In this document: piece by piece, positions 48,016 to 58,680 of the stretch
Position numbering within the stretch: position 1 is the first letter of the stretch
Layout of the letters: every line of letters begins with the position of its first letter
Assembly: GCF_963678635.1 (NCBI RefSeq)
Contig: NC_087070.1
Coordinates: 28,144,848-28,208,847 of the forward strand
Reading direction: 5' to 3'
DNA: 64,000 nt
Source of the DNA: Symsagittifera roscoffensis
Taxonomy: Eukaryota; Xenacoelomorpha; Acoela; Convolutidae
Position numbers and translations under genes: made by a program
Notes under the pieces: model-generated
Told to the model about the DNA's origin: nothing
What the model saw: the letters and a program-made list of their open reading frames with translations, nothing else
The model's database searches: none

Positions 48016-49615
48016 TAGCTAATTTCAAGCCCAGAGATTGACAGGGAAGAGCATTTAACCATGCTGCAGCAGTCTTGCCTTGGTAACATAACAATCTCTT
48101 CTGTCCATTGCTGTCAAGTGCGCCGAAGAGTTGCGACGACAGAACCTTGTAGACCGGTGTAATCCAAGATTTCTGGAGCTCGGGTGAGGGAGGAATCGAT
48201 GTCGTTTCGGAGAGAGGAGACCACAGGTTGAAAGCAGATGAAAAGTCTATGTCGCTCAAGCTAGCGCCCAGGGGTCCAAGAATGGCCATGATTAAAGAAC
48301 TGCAACCAGCCGCAGAAGCCAAGAAGGCAGGAAGCGCGAGGTGGAGAGCAGAAGACAAACCAAGGCCACCCATGGAGCTGGGAAGCAAAGACTGTAACCG
48401 ACTGTTGGGACTTAGTCTAACGTTGACGCACTGTGACAAAGCGCCAACAACTAAAGTGTCATACTCCTGCAGAAGTTTGCTTTCTTTGAAACAGCTAGAC
48501 GTGCGCAGAAAATAAAGAAGCTTTGGCAAGCTCAAGCAGTTGCGGAGGAGATATAAAGCATGATGAGCTTCGACATTTATGTGAAAGTTGCACATTTCTT
48601 CAAGTTCTGACCTCTTGGCAGTCAGTAAATCTTTCCTGGCAGTTTCGCCAACAGGAGCACCAAGGATCACGAGGTTTTCCGGCTTCGTTTCCTGTATCCC
48701 GGGGCACACCTGGTTGAAGTCTGCGATTATAGACTCTTTTAGGTCCTCAGTCGGTCTACCAAGAAATATAATTTCACACTTTGACGGATGGAGCTCCAGG
48801 CCAACTTCAGCAGCAGCACTGATAATTTTCTTCAGATCCGAAAGAGCTATTGCTGCTTTATCGCCAATATTGCCATCGTCGAGATACCAATTATTCAAAA
48901 CGGAACAAAGAGAACTAATAATTTCCATGATCAAATCAGAAAAGAGGGGAGGACGTTCGGGGTCTCCCTGCTGCACTCCAATTTCTGACATAATGATGTC
49001 TTCACCAAAGAAAAGGTAACTCGACGTCGCATACGACAGCACCGTGTAGTTATATATGTCAGGCGATTTTGTTCTAATACTTTCAAGAAAACACTTTCTA
49101 GAAATAGAATTGAAAGCGTTGCGGAAGTCAACTTTCACCATGATAAAGTCTTCGGGTAGGTCCGTAGTCATGAGGTTTCGGACAGCGTGTGCAGCAGCCT
49201 CGGTGCCTTTGTTGCAACCATATCCAAGTTGAAGATGCCCATAGTTCGTCTTCCTAAGAAACTTCTGAGCATGTCCTGCACATTTGGACGCAAGTCTCCG
49301 AAGGGTATTGCCGACCGCAATTGGACGCACTCCGTCATCTTTCTTGCCAAGCGCAAACAGCTTGGCTGAAAAAAAATATGGCCGGAACTCAGCTGGCATC
49401 TTACCCGCCGCTAATGTGTTCACAAAGAGGGTCAGGCTAACTAGGAGTTTCTTGCCAGCTTCTCCGGTACACGGGGATATGAGATCTTTCAAAATTTGAG
49501 GGGTCAATTTATCTGGTCCTCCAGCAGATCCACTCGGGAACGAAAGAATGCATTTAGAAACTGCTTGCGCGTCAACAACAAAATGCTGCTCTATAATATC
49601 TGGGGGCTGGGTCAT
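47987..49615 (-). CDS. LINE reverse transcriptase (main open frame)
   Basis: About 542 codons from the first Met. It copies element RNA into DNA at the target site. Motifs in order: SGSAGGPDKLTPQIL near residues 30-45 (fingers), GVRPIAVGNTLRRL near 97-110, VDFRNAFNSIS near 164-174 with the first catalytic Asp, GVQQGDP near 215-221, WYLDDGNIGD near 245-254 with the catalytic Asp pair, and GLELHPSKCEIIFLG near 274-288. YLDD replaces the commoner YADD. The long thumb region (about 290-540) ends at TQLPSVFE. The reading frame stops there by a frameshift near 48,010, because the next frame continues with family-typical sequence. The open frame reaches only one codon (TTG) above the Met, and no full-length N-terminus is present. 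Minus-strand coding explains the many plus-strand open frames here. Confidence 0.85.
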   Translation of the reverse strand: MTQPPDIIEQHFVVDAQAVSKCILSFPSGSAGGPDKLTPQILKDLISPCTGEAGKKLLVSLTLFVNTLAAGKMPAEFRPYFFSAKLFALGKKDDGVRPIAVGNTLRRLASKCAGHAQKFLRKTNYGHLQLGYGCNKGTEAAAHAVRNLMTTDLPEDFIMVKVDFRNAFNSISRKCFLESIRTKSPDIYNYTVLSYATSSYLFFGEDIIMSEIGVQQGDPERPPLFSDLIMEIISSLCSVLNNWYLDDGNIGDKAAIALSDLKKIISAAAEVGLELHPSKCEIIFLGRPTEDLKESIIADFNQVCPGIQETKPENLVILGAPVGETARKDLLTAKRSELEEMCNFHINVEAHHALYLLRNCLSLPKLLYFLRTSSCFKESKLLQEYDTLVVGALSQCVNVRLSPNSRLQSLLPSSMGGLGLSSALHLALPAFLASAAGCSSLIMAILGPLGASLSDIDFSSAFNLWSPLSETTSIPPSPELQKSWITPVYKVLSSQLFGALDSNGQKRLLCYQGKTAAAWLNALPCQSLGLKLANTQLPSVFE

Positions 49616-49720
49616 ATTCAAAACTTATGTGAGAAGAAATTTTTTTCGACCCAGGAGGATTGTTTCGGTATTACAGGGACACCCAAGAACGAAACGATGG
49701 CCCTATGAGAACACAGTAGG

Positions 49721-50310
49721 GCCTTGTAATCGCTAATTTAGGTTTAAAAGGCAAAACTGAGACTTAATAGTAGCTGAAATAACAACCTTAGGCTGGGCAA
49801 TAATTATTGCCCTTTTAGTCGACGAGAGAAAATGCTGTGGCTGGTTCTTGACAAAAAATTTTCAGACAAACTTCTGAAGTTGGAACCACGACCAGTTGGG
49901 TTGTTATGAGGACACCATTCACCACCTAACAACTTTGGTTGTGGTAGTTAAAACTCGTTGGAAAAAAACACACTCCTCTACTCACTCTATAGTTCCACAG
50001 AGCTGCGTTCTTAGGATTTTGGCAACTTGACCGTCGAAAGGGTCCAGCTTCGGTAGTATTTTACGATTTTTGCACTTCAACCGACTGATCCTGAAACTTT
50101 TCTTAAGTAGCCTTTGCCAAAATTGTATAGTTATTTTTTTGTGAGGTGACAGCTAGTAACAAGCGACAGTTCGTAACAGTAGATTAGAAGTCTAGCTGAG
50201 CTATCAATTTTTGTTCCTTTCAATAATGTTGCGAGACAATAATGCTTTGAATATTTTTTGGGATTTGTCTTTTTTTTTTCATTATTTTGCATCCCTTAAA
50301 AAATTTGCGG
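49721..50310. other. Spacer
   Basis: Holds a small perfect-looking hairpin GGGCAATAATTATTGCCC (49,796-49,813) and a two-unit relative of the 18-bp GTTACGAATTGTCGC minisatellite at 50,140-50,185. No gene is seen. Confidence 0.45.
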
Positions 50311-50691
50311 TTAAATAAAGGGTTTCAACACTTTTTTCTTTTTTCGAATACTTAATTGGGTTATTTTCTGAGAAGCTCGACTTTTTAATTTGGTAAGTTG
50401 ATTTACTGAATGAATCCCAAAAACATACATTTCGCTCTCTAGTTGAACGGCCACCAGTTTGTGAACAAGAAGCGAGTTTGATATCAGAATGAAGAGCAAG
50501 CAGAAGATTCGGACGAGCCATAGAGCGTAGAAAAAGAATTTGCATGTGATTGTCTTCCTCTTAATCGCCACTATGTCTTCTCCATTTTCCTTCTTCAGCG
50601 CATTCTGAGAGTCATTTTCAGTCGGAGATGAACTAACAGTATATCTTTTGTCAGCAACTGCTTGAATAAAGTTCCCAACTTTTCTCATCAT
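50311..50691 (-). CDS. Candidate first exon of a single-pass membrane protein
   Basis: Unrecognised. From Met at 50,691 the minus strand is open for 126 codons. About 48 polar residues (MMRKVGNFIQAVADKRYTVS..., then KKENGEDIVAIKRK) are followed by a hydrophobic segment at about 51-78 (FFFYALWLVRIFCLLFILIS...) and then VQLESE. Short cytoplasmic head, positive residues before one membrane span: type II topology is likely. A donor-like AAAT|GTATGT near 50,428 and acceptor-like CTTCTCAG near 50,368 suggest the open frame beyond residue about 87 is intronic. Its Lys-rich end is low complexity. No family assigned. Confidence 0.4.
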   Translation of the reverse strand: MMRKVGNFIQAVADKRYTVSSSPTENDSQNALKKENGEDIVAIKRKTITCKFFFYALWLVRIFCLLFILISNSLLVHKLVAVQLESEMYVFGIHSVNQLTKLKSRASQKITQLSIRKKKKVLKPFI

Positions 50692-50719
50692 ATAGATGAA
50701 ATGAAACCATAGATGAGAG

Positions 50720-51128
50720 CAAGGGCGGATTTAGGGGGGGGACGCCTTTTTCCTCAAGGATTTGACCCCCTGACGACACAAATGGTTCCCCCTTTATACT
50801 ATTTTGAGATATCCATAAACATTCGTGGTGAAGGACCCAAAAAAATGTTCTAAAATTTATACTTTAGGAAGGGAGCGCGACGAAAAAACACAATTTTTGG
50901 GTCAAAATTTTCTAAAAAGTGCCTAAAAACGCATATTTTGGCCTGTTTTTCAAAGTTTTGAAATTTTGCCTGCAGCGCAAAAAACTTGACCAAAAACAGG
51001 GTCTTTTTAGGTTTTTGGTAGAGCTCGGAAGATCAATTTGGTCGACCTTAAAAACAGGTTGACAAAATTTTTCAAAAATATTTGAAAATCCGCCCTCCCC
51101 CCTCAAGAAAATCCTAGATCCGACCTTG
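50720..51128. mobile_element. hAT-type MITE with target-site duplication
   Basis: Ends are inverted repeats: CAAGGGCGGATTTAGG at the left, CCTAGATCCGACCTTG at the right. They are flanked by 8-bp direct repeats GATGAGAG (50,712-50,719) and GATGATAG (51,129-51,136), 7 of 8 identical. Eight-base duplications and this end sequence fit the hAT superfamily. At 409 bp there is no transposase. Related copies lie at 23,265-23,635 and partly at 3,330-3,440; a fragment resembling the left end is near 20,165. Confidence 0.85.
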
Positions 51129-51348
51129 GATGATAGAAATAGTTTTTCCCTCTTAGCTCTATGACTTGACAATTATTGTTCCGACTTTCGTAACGAAAGT
51201 AACGGAATATTTGTGCTCGGGTGGGTTTTTTTTTCTTCAGACAAATTTCGAATTTTTAACTAGCCAGTAGTATAGAGCAACAAGAGGTCAGGTATATTTT
51301 CGGAGAGAGGTCAATCTGTCAAAGTCGCGTGACTATGTTACTCAATTA

Positions 51349-51700
51349 GCCTAATCTTTTTTTCTCGGGGGTCGTAATAAAGATCTTGTCAGATTAGTTT
51401 TTTCACCTGAGTTAATTTTTGGGGCTATATGACCGGAATCATTGGGGAATTTTTGTTCGATTGTTAATTAAGTGGATAACTCTATGACATCGCTGAGGGA
51501 AACAAACTCTTATCAGATTAATTTTTTTTCACTTGAATTACTTATCGGGTATTTAACCGGCATCCTTGGGATTAAATTGTTTAAAGGATTTAGGGTGGAT
51601 AGCTTTATGACATCACCGAGGGGAAAACATTGTATCAGATTATTGTTTTCACTTGAATTGTTTATCGAACTATTTATCCAGTATCACTGCTCCCTTTTTG
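51349..51700 (+). repeat. 123-bp tandem repeat, about three diverged units
   Basis: GTGGATAACTCTATGACATC (51,472) recurs as GTGGATAGCTTTATGACATC (51,595), and TCAGATTA...TTTTCAC(T/C)TGA recurs at 51,385, 51,515 and 51,635. The period of 123 bp is 41 codons, and an 87-codon plus-strand frame (51,472-51,735) stays open across it with the repeat MTS..E.N..QI.FFSLEL. Whether it is translated is unclear. Confidence 0.6.
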
Positions 51701-51847
51701 ATTTATTTAAAAATAAGGAGGGAAAAATAAATTAGCCAATAGAGGAAGTTCTTGTTCCTTCCTTTTCTAAACTTAAAATCAAATTCATTCTCTGTCATAC
51801 TTCCAGTTTCTTCAGCTGCCTCTAAACTAGCTTAAAAACAGCCTAAA

Positions 51848-52543
51848 TAAATTTCATCTTTAACTTCTCTTCATCTTCTCATTCAAAAGGCAGCTGAGAT
51901 AGCTCTCGGAAAACGAGAATTCGTGCATATAAACCATATTGATATGGAAACCAGACGGGTGTGCTCCACAACCACTGAAGAAGGAACAACCACAACGATA
52001 CTTCCTCAGAACTCTAAATTCGAAAACGACTTGGAAGAACAAAAACTACATAAAAGGAACTCATTTAAAATCATTCTGGCAGCTGAGATAGCTCTCGGAA
52101 AACGAGAATTCAGGCATATAAACGAGATTGATATGGAAACCAGACGGGTGTGCTCCACAACCACTGAAGAAGGAACAACCACAACGATACTTCCTCAGAA
52201 CTCTAAAATCGAAAACGACTTGGAAGATCAAAAACTACGTAAAAGGAACTCAATTAAAATCATGCTGGCAGCTGAGATAGCTCTCGGAAAACGAGAATTC
52301 TGGCATATAAACCATATTGATATGGAAACCAGACGGGTGTGCTCCACAACCACTGAAGAAGGAACAACCACAACGATACTTCCTCAGAACTCTAAATTCA
52401 AAAACGAATCGGAAGAACAAAAACTACGTAAAAGGCAATGTCGAGGAATTGTACATCCGATGCAGAGACGGTCACATGACAAGAAAAAAAGAGCAGCGAA
52501 AACTAGAGCTTTAGAAAAACTGACCTCGAACAGATATATTTAA
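51848..52543 (+). CDS. Repeat protein of three 63-residue units, unknown function
   Basis: Unrecognised. A 189-bp unit starts at 51,889, 52,078 and 52,267 with about 95 percent identity, and the frame stays open through all three to a stop at 52,543. Each 63-residue unit reads AAEIALGKREF, then HINHIDMETRRVCSTTTEEG, then TTTTILPQNSK and a charged EEQKLRKRNS tail. The third unit switches to a basic end (RRSHDKKKRAAKTRALEKL). A pyrimidine-rich tract ending CATTCAAAAG sits exactly before unit 1, so the start may be a splice acceptor at 51,888 rather than a Met; the first internal Met is at about 51,944. High identity means recent expansion, so an open frame alone is weak proof of coding. It lies 0.6 kb from the Polinton. 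Confidence 0.45.
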
Positions 52544-53132
52544 TCTGTGTAAAAATAATGATAGTGTTAAGATTTTTGATTGTCTTTGTTTAAAAATTCA
52601 CTTACTTGTTTTGCTATTTTTCGTGTCTCCTAGAAAGCAATTTAAGTATTTCTAGTCGAGTTTTTGCAACAACAACAACAAAAAGATCCGATATGATACG
52701 AGTCATTAGATAAAATTTAAGGAAAAATTTTATTTTGAATCTTAATAAAAAAAGGGGCAGCAAAAATCCTCCTAGATTCTTTCAAATTGAAAATGAAAAA
52801 AATATATTTAAACTATCAAACAACAAGGGTCTTCTTTTTTTGAAATCAAATTTTGGATTTTTTTTTCAAAAAAAATGAGTGTGCTGGAGTTCAATGAACG
52901 AGTAAGTTTTCAACTAAAGAACAATTAAAATTTTTCAAATTAAAAACACCAATCTCAATAAAAAATCTCCTGGCTCTTGTTTCACTAGCCGATATACAAT
53001 TTTCGTAAAGAGATCTTGAAGAGGAAAAAAAATTAACATCAATAAAAACTTATTGACTGAAAACGGAATCTAGAGTAAAAGATTTTCAGGATTTAAAAAT
53101 TTCACCAAATGCAATCAGAGATATATGAAAGT
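52544..53132 (+). other. Polinton edge or flank
   Basis: AT-rich. A short plus-strand coding-like stretch at 52,915-53,010 reads TKEQLKFFKLKTPISIKNLL then ALVSLADIQFS. It could be the end of another Polinton-borne gene or chance. I do not see a terminal inverted repeat, so the left border of the Polinton is not fixed. Confidence 0.3.
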
Positions 53133-56100
53133 TTAAATATTAAGAGGTAATGTATGAATTCCATCTGCTAGCACTTCTCGTTTTGGGTAGAAAAACGAAA
53201 GAGCTTTCTTTTTCAGTTCATAAGTTACCACTTTTGCAAAGTTTTGCACTCTGAATCCTCGGTTCGTAGTCTTAATTTCTGCTTGCTCAACTAAAACACT
53301 TCGATATTTCTGCATCGGTGAGTTGTTTAACAGGGCTGTTTGGTTTATATCTTTCAAACTCAGTTTAACTAATTTACTAGCTTCATCCATACAGCAGTAC
53401 GTTTTTGAGCATAAGGCAACCATCTCCGTGCATCGATACTCTTCTTTGAAAGACCCGGAGTTCTCTGATCATACTTGTTATGTTTTTCACAACAATTTCG
53501 AGGGAAAAAATTAGAAACTGAATTAGCAGTGAAATTTTGTCTACAATCGTTACTCCTCATTAAATTCCATTTACTTTTCAATTCGGGTTTGATGATATCA
53601 TCGAGATCGCTTCCGTTGATTGAAAGATATAAACTGTCCGTATCCATTTCAATGAACTCATATTTATCAGGATCGCAGAATGGAACAAAAAAATTATAGA
53701 CGAATTCAAGCATTACTAATTTTGCATACTGTATGATGAAAAATCCCACTATAATCGGTTCCTTGTGTTCAACTTTCGATTTACCGAGTTCAACTTCATA
53801 AAGTTTGTTCGGTAGTTCGTTAAACTTTCTAAACATCTTATCATTCACCAAAGTATTTGACACATGATCCAATTACATACTTCGTTCGAGTATGTCTGGA
53901 ACGATCCATGATTTGGTATCCGTAGGCACTGTTACCAACAACTTTCTCAATATTGGCACAAACAGCAGAGTCAGGATTAAGATCTCCTGGTCGTCCTGCT
54001 TCAATTATTCCATTAACGAACGTCTCGAAACACTGTTTCGGTTGGGATTGTATAAAGAAGTGGACTCTTTTCAAAACCAGACAATGTTTCAGGTAAAACA
54101 GTAACAGTGGAGTGATTTTTGGTCCTCGCGATAAAATCATGCTAGAAATGAGCATTCTTCTCGGTTTTTTCAATAGATCCTGCTCTGATGCAAAACTTCT
54201 CATGAACTCGCCTATATGATTGCGACCAACTTCACAATTTTCAAGTATTGGAGGAAATTGAGAAAATTTCGACTTCAAGTGATCTGGTACCACAATTTCA
54301 ACATCCGCAACTCCAAACATTTCTCCGAGTCGAATTTTTTCGGTCAACTCCTTCTCGGTTATCGGTTTTTTGTAGGTAAAAAGTGTTTTCAAGAAAACCC
54401 CGACTCCGTATTGATTATTGCGAGCCCATTCCACCATTGACATTCTCTGATGGTAACTACTTGAAGACCTAAGCTTTACAGATACTGCTTTCGTTTCACG
54501 ATTCTTCCACGACGCACGAGTCCCCTTTTGAGTTCTTCTTCTTCCGAATGATGTTTATGGTCCTGGCAAGCACAGAAGTGGAAGAAGCAACCATCCGCTT
54601 CAAAAGCAGTTTCACAAGGCTGGCAATACCCGTCCACTGAAAAAAGGACTAAACCGCTTTTGTCTATGAGCAGTGAACTGTGATTTTCTTTGACAGTTCG
54701 GTTTCTGTTTATGTAAGTATGGTAAAACCATGAGCTCAAAGATACTTCTTGTCGGCTTCTGTCGATGATATTTATTCGACTCATTTGAGTACTCCCATTT
54801 GAAGTAAGGACCAGTAGGCATCTCTTTCATCATCGAATATGGATCGAGTTGACTCGCATCTATTCCGATGACTGCGTTACATATATTTTGACTATCTCTT
54901 ATCCGAGTTTCTGTGGCTTTGGCGTATCTGGTGAAAATTATTGACGGACCACCTGTGAGATTTTATCGAATATACGAATCATACCAGGAGTCGGCTTTAC
55001 CAAAGGGGAAAAACTTTGCATCAGTGGAGGAATGCAAAATATTATATGCTAGATTAGATCATGTTAGTCCAAGCTTTAGCATATCGATGTTTTTCGAATG
55101 ATAGTAAGCTACCATTCTGTGCATCGCTGTCATAGTCGGTACTGCATCTTTATTGTTATAATATTCCAGGAAATATTTGAGCACTTGCATATTTTTCTGT
55201 CGCCAATTGATTTCTAAGTCGGCGTAATTCTCTTCTTTTGTCTTTGGTATCTGGTTCAATTTCATTTTTTCAAACATGCTTCACAGCCATATCCCTGGTC
55301 TTGGAGTCTTGTAAATTCTAGAAAATCTACTTCGAGAACGTTACTGCATTTGAATTTGCTGTAGAAATCGTCGATACTGGGTAGTTTTGTCTCGTTCAAT
55401 TTTTCAGGACTATTAAACCATTCATATGGGAAAGTCCTTTCTGCTCTTCTGATCCGTAAGCTTTTAAGAATTGGTCAAGACCGGTAGCTCCACCCAGAAA
55501 ATTTAGAATATCTAGAAACTGGAGTTCTAAGAAACTCATTCCCAAAAACTGGTTGGCCTGGCGTATAACGGATGATGAACACTTTTTTTGATACAAGAGA
55601 ATATCGAGCAAATTCAGATCATAACTCGAGCTGTTGAATCCGAAAAAAGGTAGAGTTACACAGTACTTGTTGAGATCATCTCGCAACTGATAAAGACTTT
55701 TCAACGTCAGTTTTCCAATATCCAAAACGTACTGTTCCCTCCTCAACTGTACTGTTTGCATTGTCGACTTCATCTGAGAATTGTTCACACTCAATTATCT
55801 TTTCATTCATATCGTTAAATACTTGTTCAAATTTTTCAATGACCAGAAATGAACTCAGCTGACTAACCTCCAAGTTTTTTGATAAAATCCCGAACTAGTT
55901 GTTTTGGGTCAGAATTGCATTAAAAAAATTACTCCACTGCCAAAAGAATAGGAAATTGAAACGCTTATGGGTACATGTCGTCCAATCCATGTAGTCGCAT
56001 CTGAGTTTTTCAGCGTGTTATCTGCAACTGTGATAGACTCAAAGTCGAAAACGGCAAAGTTCGTGAACAACCTGACTTCATTATCAACATGAATTCCTAT

Positions 56101-57412
56101 GACCTCTAGCCGTTCGAAGACAGTTTCTTTCAGTTGGTACACTCCAGTAGGATAGACATGTTTAATATTTTCACGACATTGTCTTTGGTGATTTAGGAGA
56201 TTCCGTGTCGATGACAAAAAAGAATCGCAAGCATGACATCTGAACTTCTTTAGTAGGTTATTCAAATTCTCAGTCCAGCAGATGTGATTATCATAGCGAA
56301 TTAAGTTTACAATGCGAGAAAAGCGCAGTGCCGAACTTCTCGTCATTTCGCCCACAATTTCCCCGTTTTCATCGTAATCAATGTTAAAGAGTTGAATATT
56401 GATCTCACAAATATCTTCTAGTAAGTAAATATCGTCTTCATCAACTCCAGGGAACCCTTTCAATTTAACCCGTGATATTTCAAGGAACCGTTGAAAAATC
56501 TGATCAGTTTTCAAGGCTAAGGAATCAAATCCATATAATTCAAAGGCAAGCGCACGAAAAAAACATAAGTTATCATGATAAAGGTTGTAATTTGAGTCGG
56601 ATAATAAACATTTGATAGTTGGATTTCTCAACATTCTATCAGGGAGATTAGTACTTCGCCAACCGAGGGGAACATTTTTCATCAGGTATAAAAAGAAAGT
56701 AACGTTGGTTACAGAAAAAAATTTCCATTTTGTGTCAGGACGATGACAAGTAACGTTCTCTAGCAAGTCTGTATTTTCGAGGCTTTCCTTTTTGCGCATC
56801 AAGATCACTTTGTTGTGATATGAGAACCGGGTTGAGAAAAACAGTATTATTATCCGCTGCATAATAATACTTGAAGGAATCGTTGTCCATGATACTTTTT
56901 AGATCAAAACCGAAAGCTATATTTAGTTTAACGGTGCAACTCATCTCATCAAATTTAGCATCTAACTTGTCTCTAATAAATTTCGTGTCAGTTCCGTTTA
57001 TGCGGAAATTGTACTCGACCTTTTGCTGCAATTCCATTTTTTCGTCTCGAAGGAAGTGTTTCACAGACTCCATTTTCTGGAGTAGAGAGGAATTCGATTG
57101 AAATTCAGTCAAGTCTACATGTTTCGCATTGTAGTGTTTTCGGATTCGTCTATGTTCTTCTCTTTTATGACTTTGAAGACGATAAAAAGACAAAAACCCA
57201 TTTCCGCAAATAATACAAACGAAAGGTCCAGATTTGGCATGACTGTTTAGGGCATGCACACGAAGTGCATCTTCTGTAGGAAAAGATAATCGACAATCAG
57301 AACAATTTTGACTATGCTTACGTTCGATATGCCGCTTCAAATTTATTTTTATTAGAGTGAGCTCACATTTAGGACTCTTGATTTTACAATCCGATGGCGG
57401 GACCATTTTCAA
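53133..57412 (-). pseudogene. Protein-primed type B DNA polymerase (fossil)
   Basis: In order from the N-terminus: two or three C2H2-type finger motifs (CSDCRLSF..., FVCIICGNGFLSFYRLQSHK), a region of unknown fold with another CHAC...H..QC motif, the 3'-5' exonuclease with FAVFDFES and FGFNSSSYDLNLLD, then the palm with VGNSAYG (motif B) and DTDSLYLS (motif C), and a C-terminal thumb. Total span is about 4.3 kb, large for Polinton polymerases because of the finger-bearing extension. Broken about six times. Its N-terminal part is copied at 60,069-60,210 by the tandem duplication. Confidence 0.85.
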
Positions 57413-57617
57413 CTACTGTTGGAATTTGTGATGTCGTTGTATCTAGCGATAGTTACTGCTCTGAAAGTAGTGTGAGTAAATTGGAAAATTTTTTTCATGA
57501 TTCTGAGTTTAAAATACTCTCAGTTTTGTAAATAAAATGGGACGTCAAATATTGAGATTTTACAGACAAAGAGTGGGAACTACAGCCAGGTAACACTTTC
57601 GATCGGAAGAATTTGAA

Positions 57618-57911
57618 TCATTTTCTCAACAATCTTTTCTTCTCGACGCTAGGACGTTTCAAAACTTTATTAGGGAGACTTCGGTGAAAATCAGCAGCTT
57701 TGCACAGATCTTGAATCGTATCACCCTGAGAGTTGGAAAATACTCTAAAATAGTTCAAACTAACTGTTAAAAGACAATCAACGGATTGATAATAAAATTC
57801 ACATAAAGGATTATTCTTCGGAAAATTATGAAAGAGTTGGTCATCAATACTCAAAACATGAAATCTACAATCTGTCATAGTACAATTGGTTTTTTGATGT
57901 GGAGCTAACAT
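57618..57911 (-). CDS. Polinton-borne ORF A (unknown)
   Basis: About 97 codons, with a second copy in the range 60,293-60,817 of the duplication. Features MTDCRFHVLSIDDQLFHNF, a Cys-containing middle and a basic C-terminal end (RPSVEKKRLLRK). Not recognised. Short basic proteins are common between Polinton core genes, but no function is claimed. Confidence 0.45.
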   Translation of the reverse strand: MLAPHQKTNCTMTDCRFHVLSIDDQLFHNFPKNNPLCEFYYQSVDCLLTVSLNYFRVFSNSQGDTIQDLCKAADFHRSLPNKVLKRPSVEKKRLLRK

Positions 57912-58392
57912 AAACTCATTAAAGCTTTCAAAAGATTCTCAAATTGGTTTAAGTGAAAATAAAAGAAAAACTGAAAGTTTGCTGAGTTGGGAGTACAAAT
58001 TAGGAAACCAAGTTGCGTCACCGCAAGCCATTTGTTTAAAATGAAAGTGAGATAGAAAAAAGTATCGAACAGCTAAAAAAATCACGTGACAAATTTCAAC
58101 TCCAGTAAATTGTATGACTGACTTTTAAGCAGTAAGGTGTGATTAAATTTGAAATAAGAGCGCGGGATATAACAGTCAAAAATCAACCAATTAAAGTGAC
58201 TAAATTTTAAAAAAGAAAAAAAAACTCACACTAACAATAATAATCATGTCAGAAAAGCAACAAATTTGATTAATTAGAAGACTTAACTCGGAAAAATCTA
58301 CAAAAACAAGCGGAAAAATTTGATTATAATTAAGCGCAACACTCTTGTTTTCAACATTTTCACAAAAAAACATATCCCAACAAAGGGGAACA

Positions 58393-58680
58393 ATGGAACG
58401 AAAAAATGGACCTATCTTTAGTGAAGTACGTACATCAAAAATTTTTGCTGTTCCCAAAGCTGAATCAATTTTGCAAAAGTATCCTAGTATCGGAATTATT
58501 AAAGATGGCCAAGATTCCAAACTATTCTGGGACTTTGTTGAGACACCTTCTCGTCTTGTTAGAATTTTCATTCCAAAACAAGAGGAAATTTCCGTTCCCA
58601 GTGATTGGATTTATTTGAAGGTTTACAGACAGCAAGTTACTGGATGGTTCTTCATCAGATTATTCTGTTCTCCAGCTTAG
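58393..58680 (+). CDS. Polinton-borne ORF B (unknown), copy 1
   Basis: 95 codons from a Met in context ACAATGG, transcribed divergently from ORF A. It reads MERKNGPIFSEVRTSKIFAV, then SILQKYPSIGIIKDGQDSKL and a C-terminal QVTGWFFIRLF. Not recognised. The twin at 61,190-61,477 is nearly identical. Confidence 0.5.
   Translation: MERKNGPIFSEVRTSKIFAVPKAESILQKYPSIGIIKDGQDSKLFWDFVETPSRLVRIFIPKQEEISVPSDWIYLKVYRQQVTGWFFIRLFCSPA

Larger units (their letters stand above)
47275..49720 (-). mobile_element. LINE with restriction-like endonuclease, 5'-truncated
   Basis: Non-LTR retrotransposon on the minus strand, with a reverse transcriptase, then a Cys/His motif, then a PD-(D/E)XK-like endonuclease. 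This order is that of the R2/R4/NeSL/CRE group rather than APE-type LINEs. The 3' untranslated part (47,392-47,275) carries AATAAA near 47,281 (minus). No N-terminal zinc fingers or 5' leader are found upstream of about 49.62 kb, so it is 5'-truncated. Its GC content is much higher than its surroundings, suggesting a younger insertion than the neighbouring fossils. Confidence 0.8.

Noticed and set aside
47406-49708. Several plus-strand frames of 60-140 codons
   Set aside because: They lie opposite the LINE reverse transcriptase and are shadows of its coding strand.
58200-58571. Minus-strand 123-codon frame opposite ORF B
   Set aside because: Shadow of ORF B, with a poly-Phe end from an A run; the plus frame has the better start and composition.
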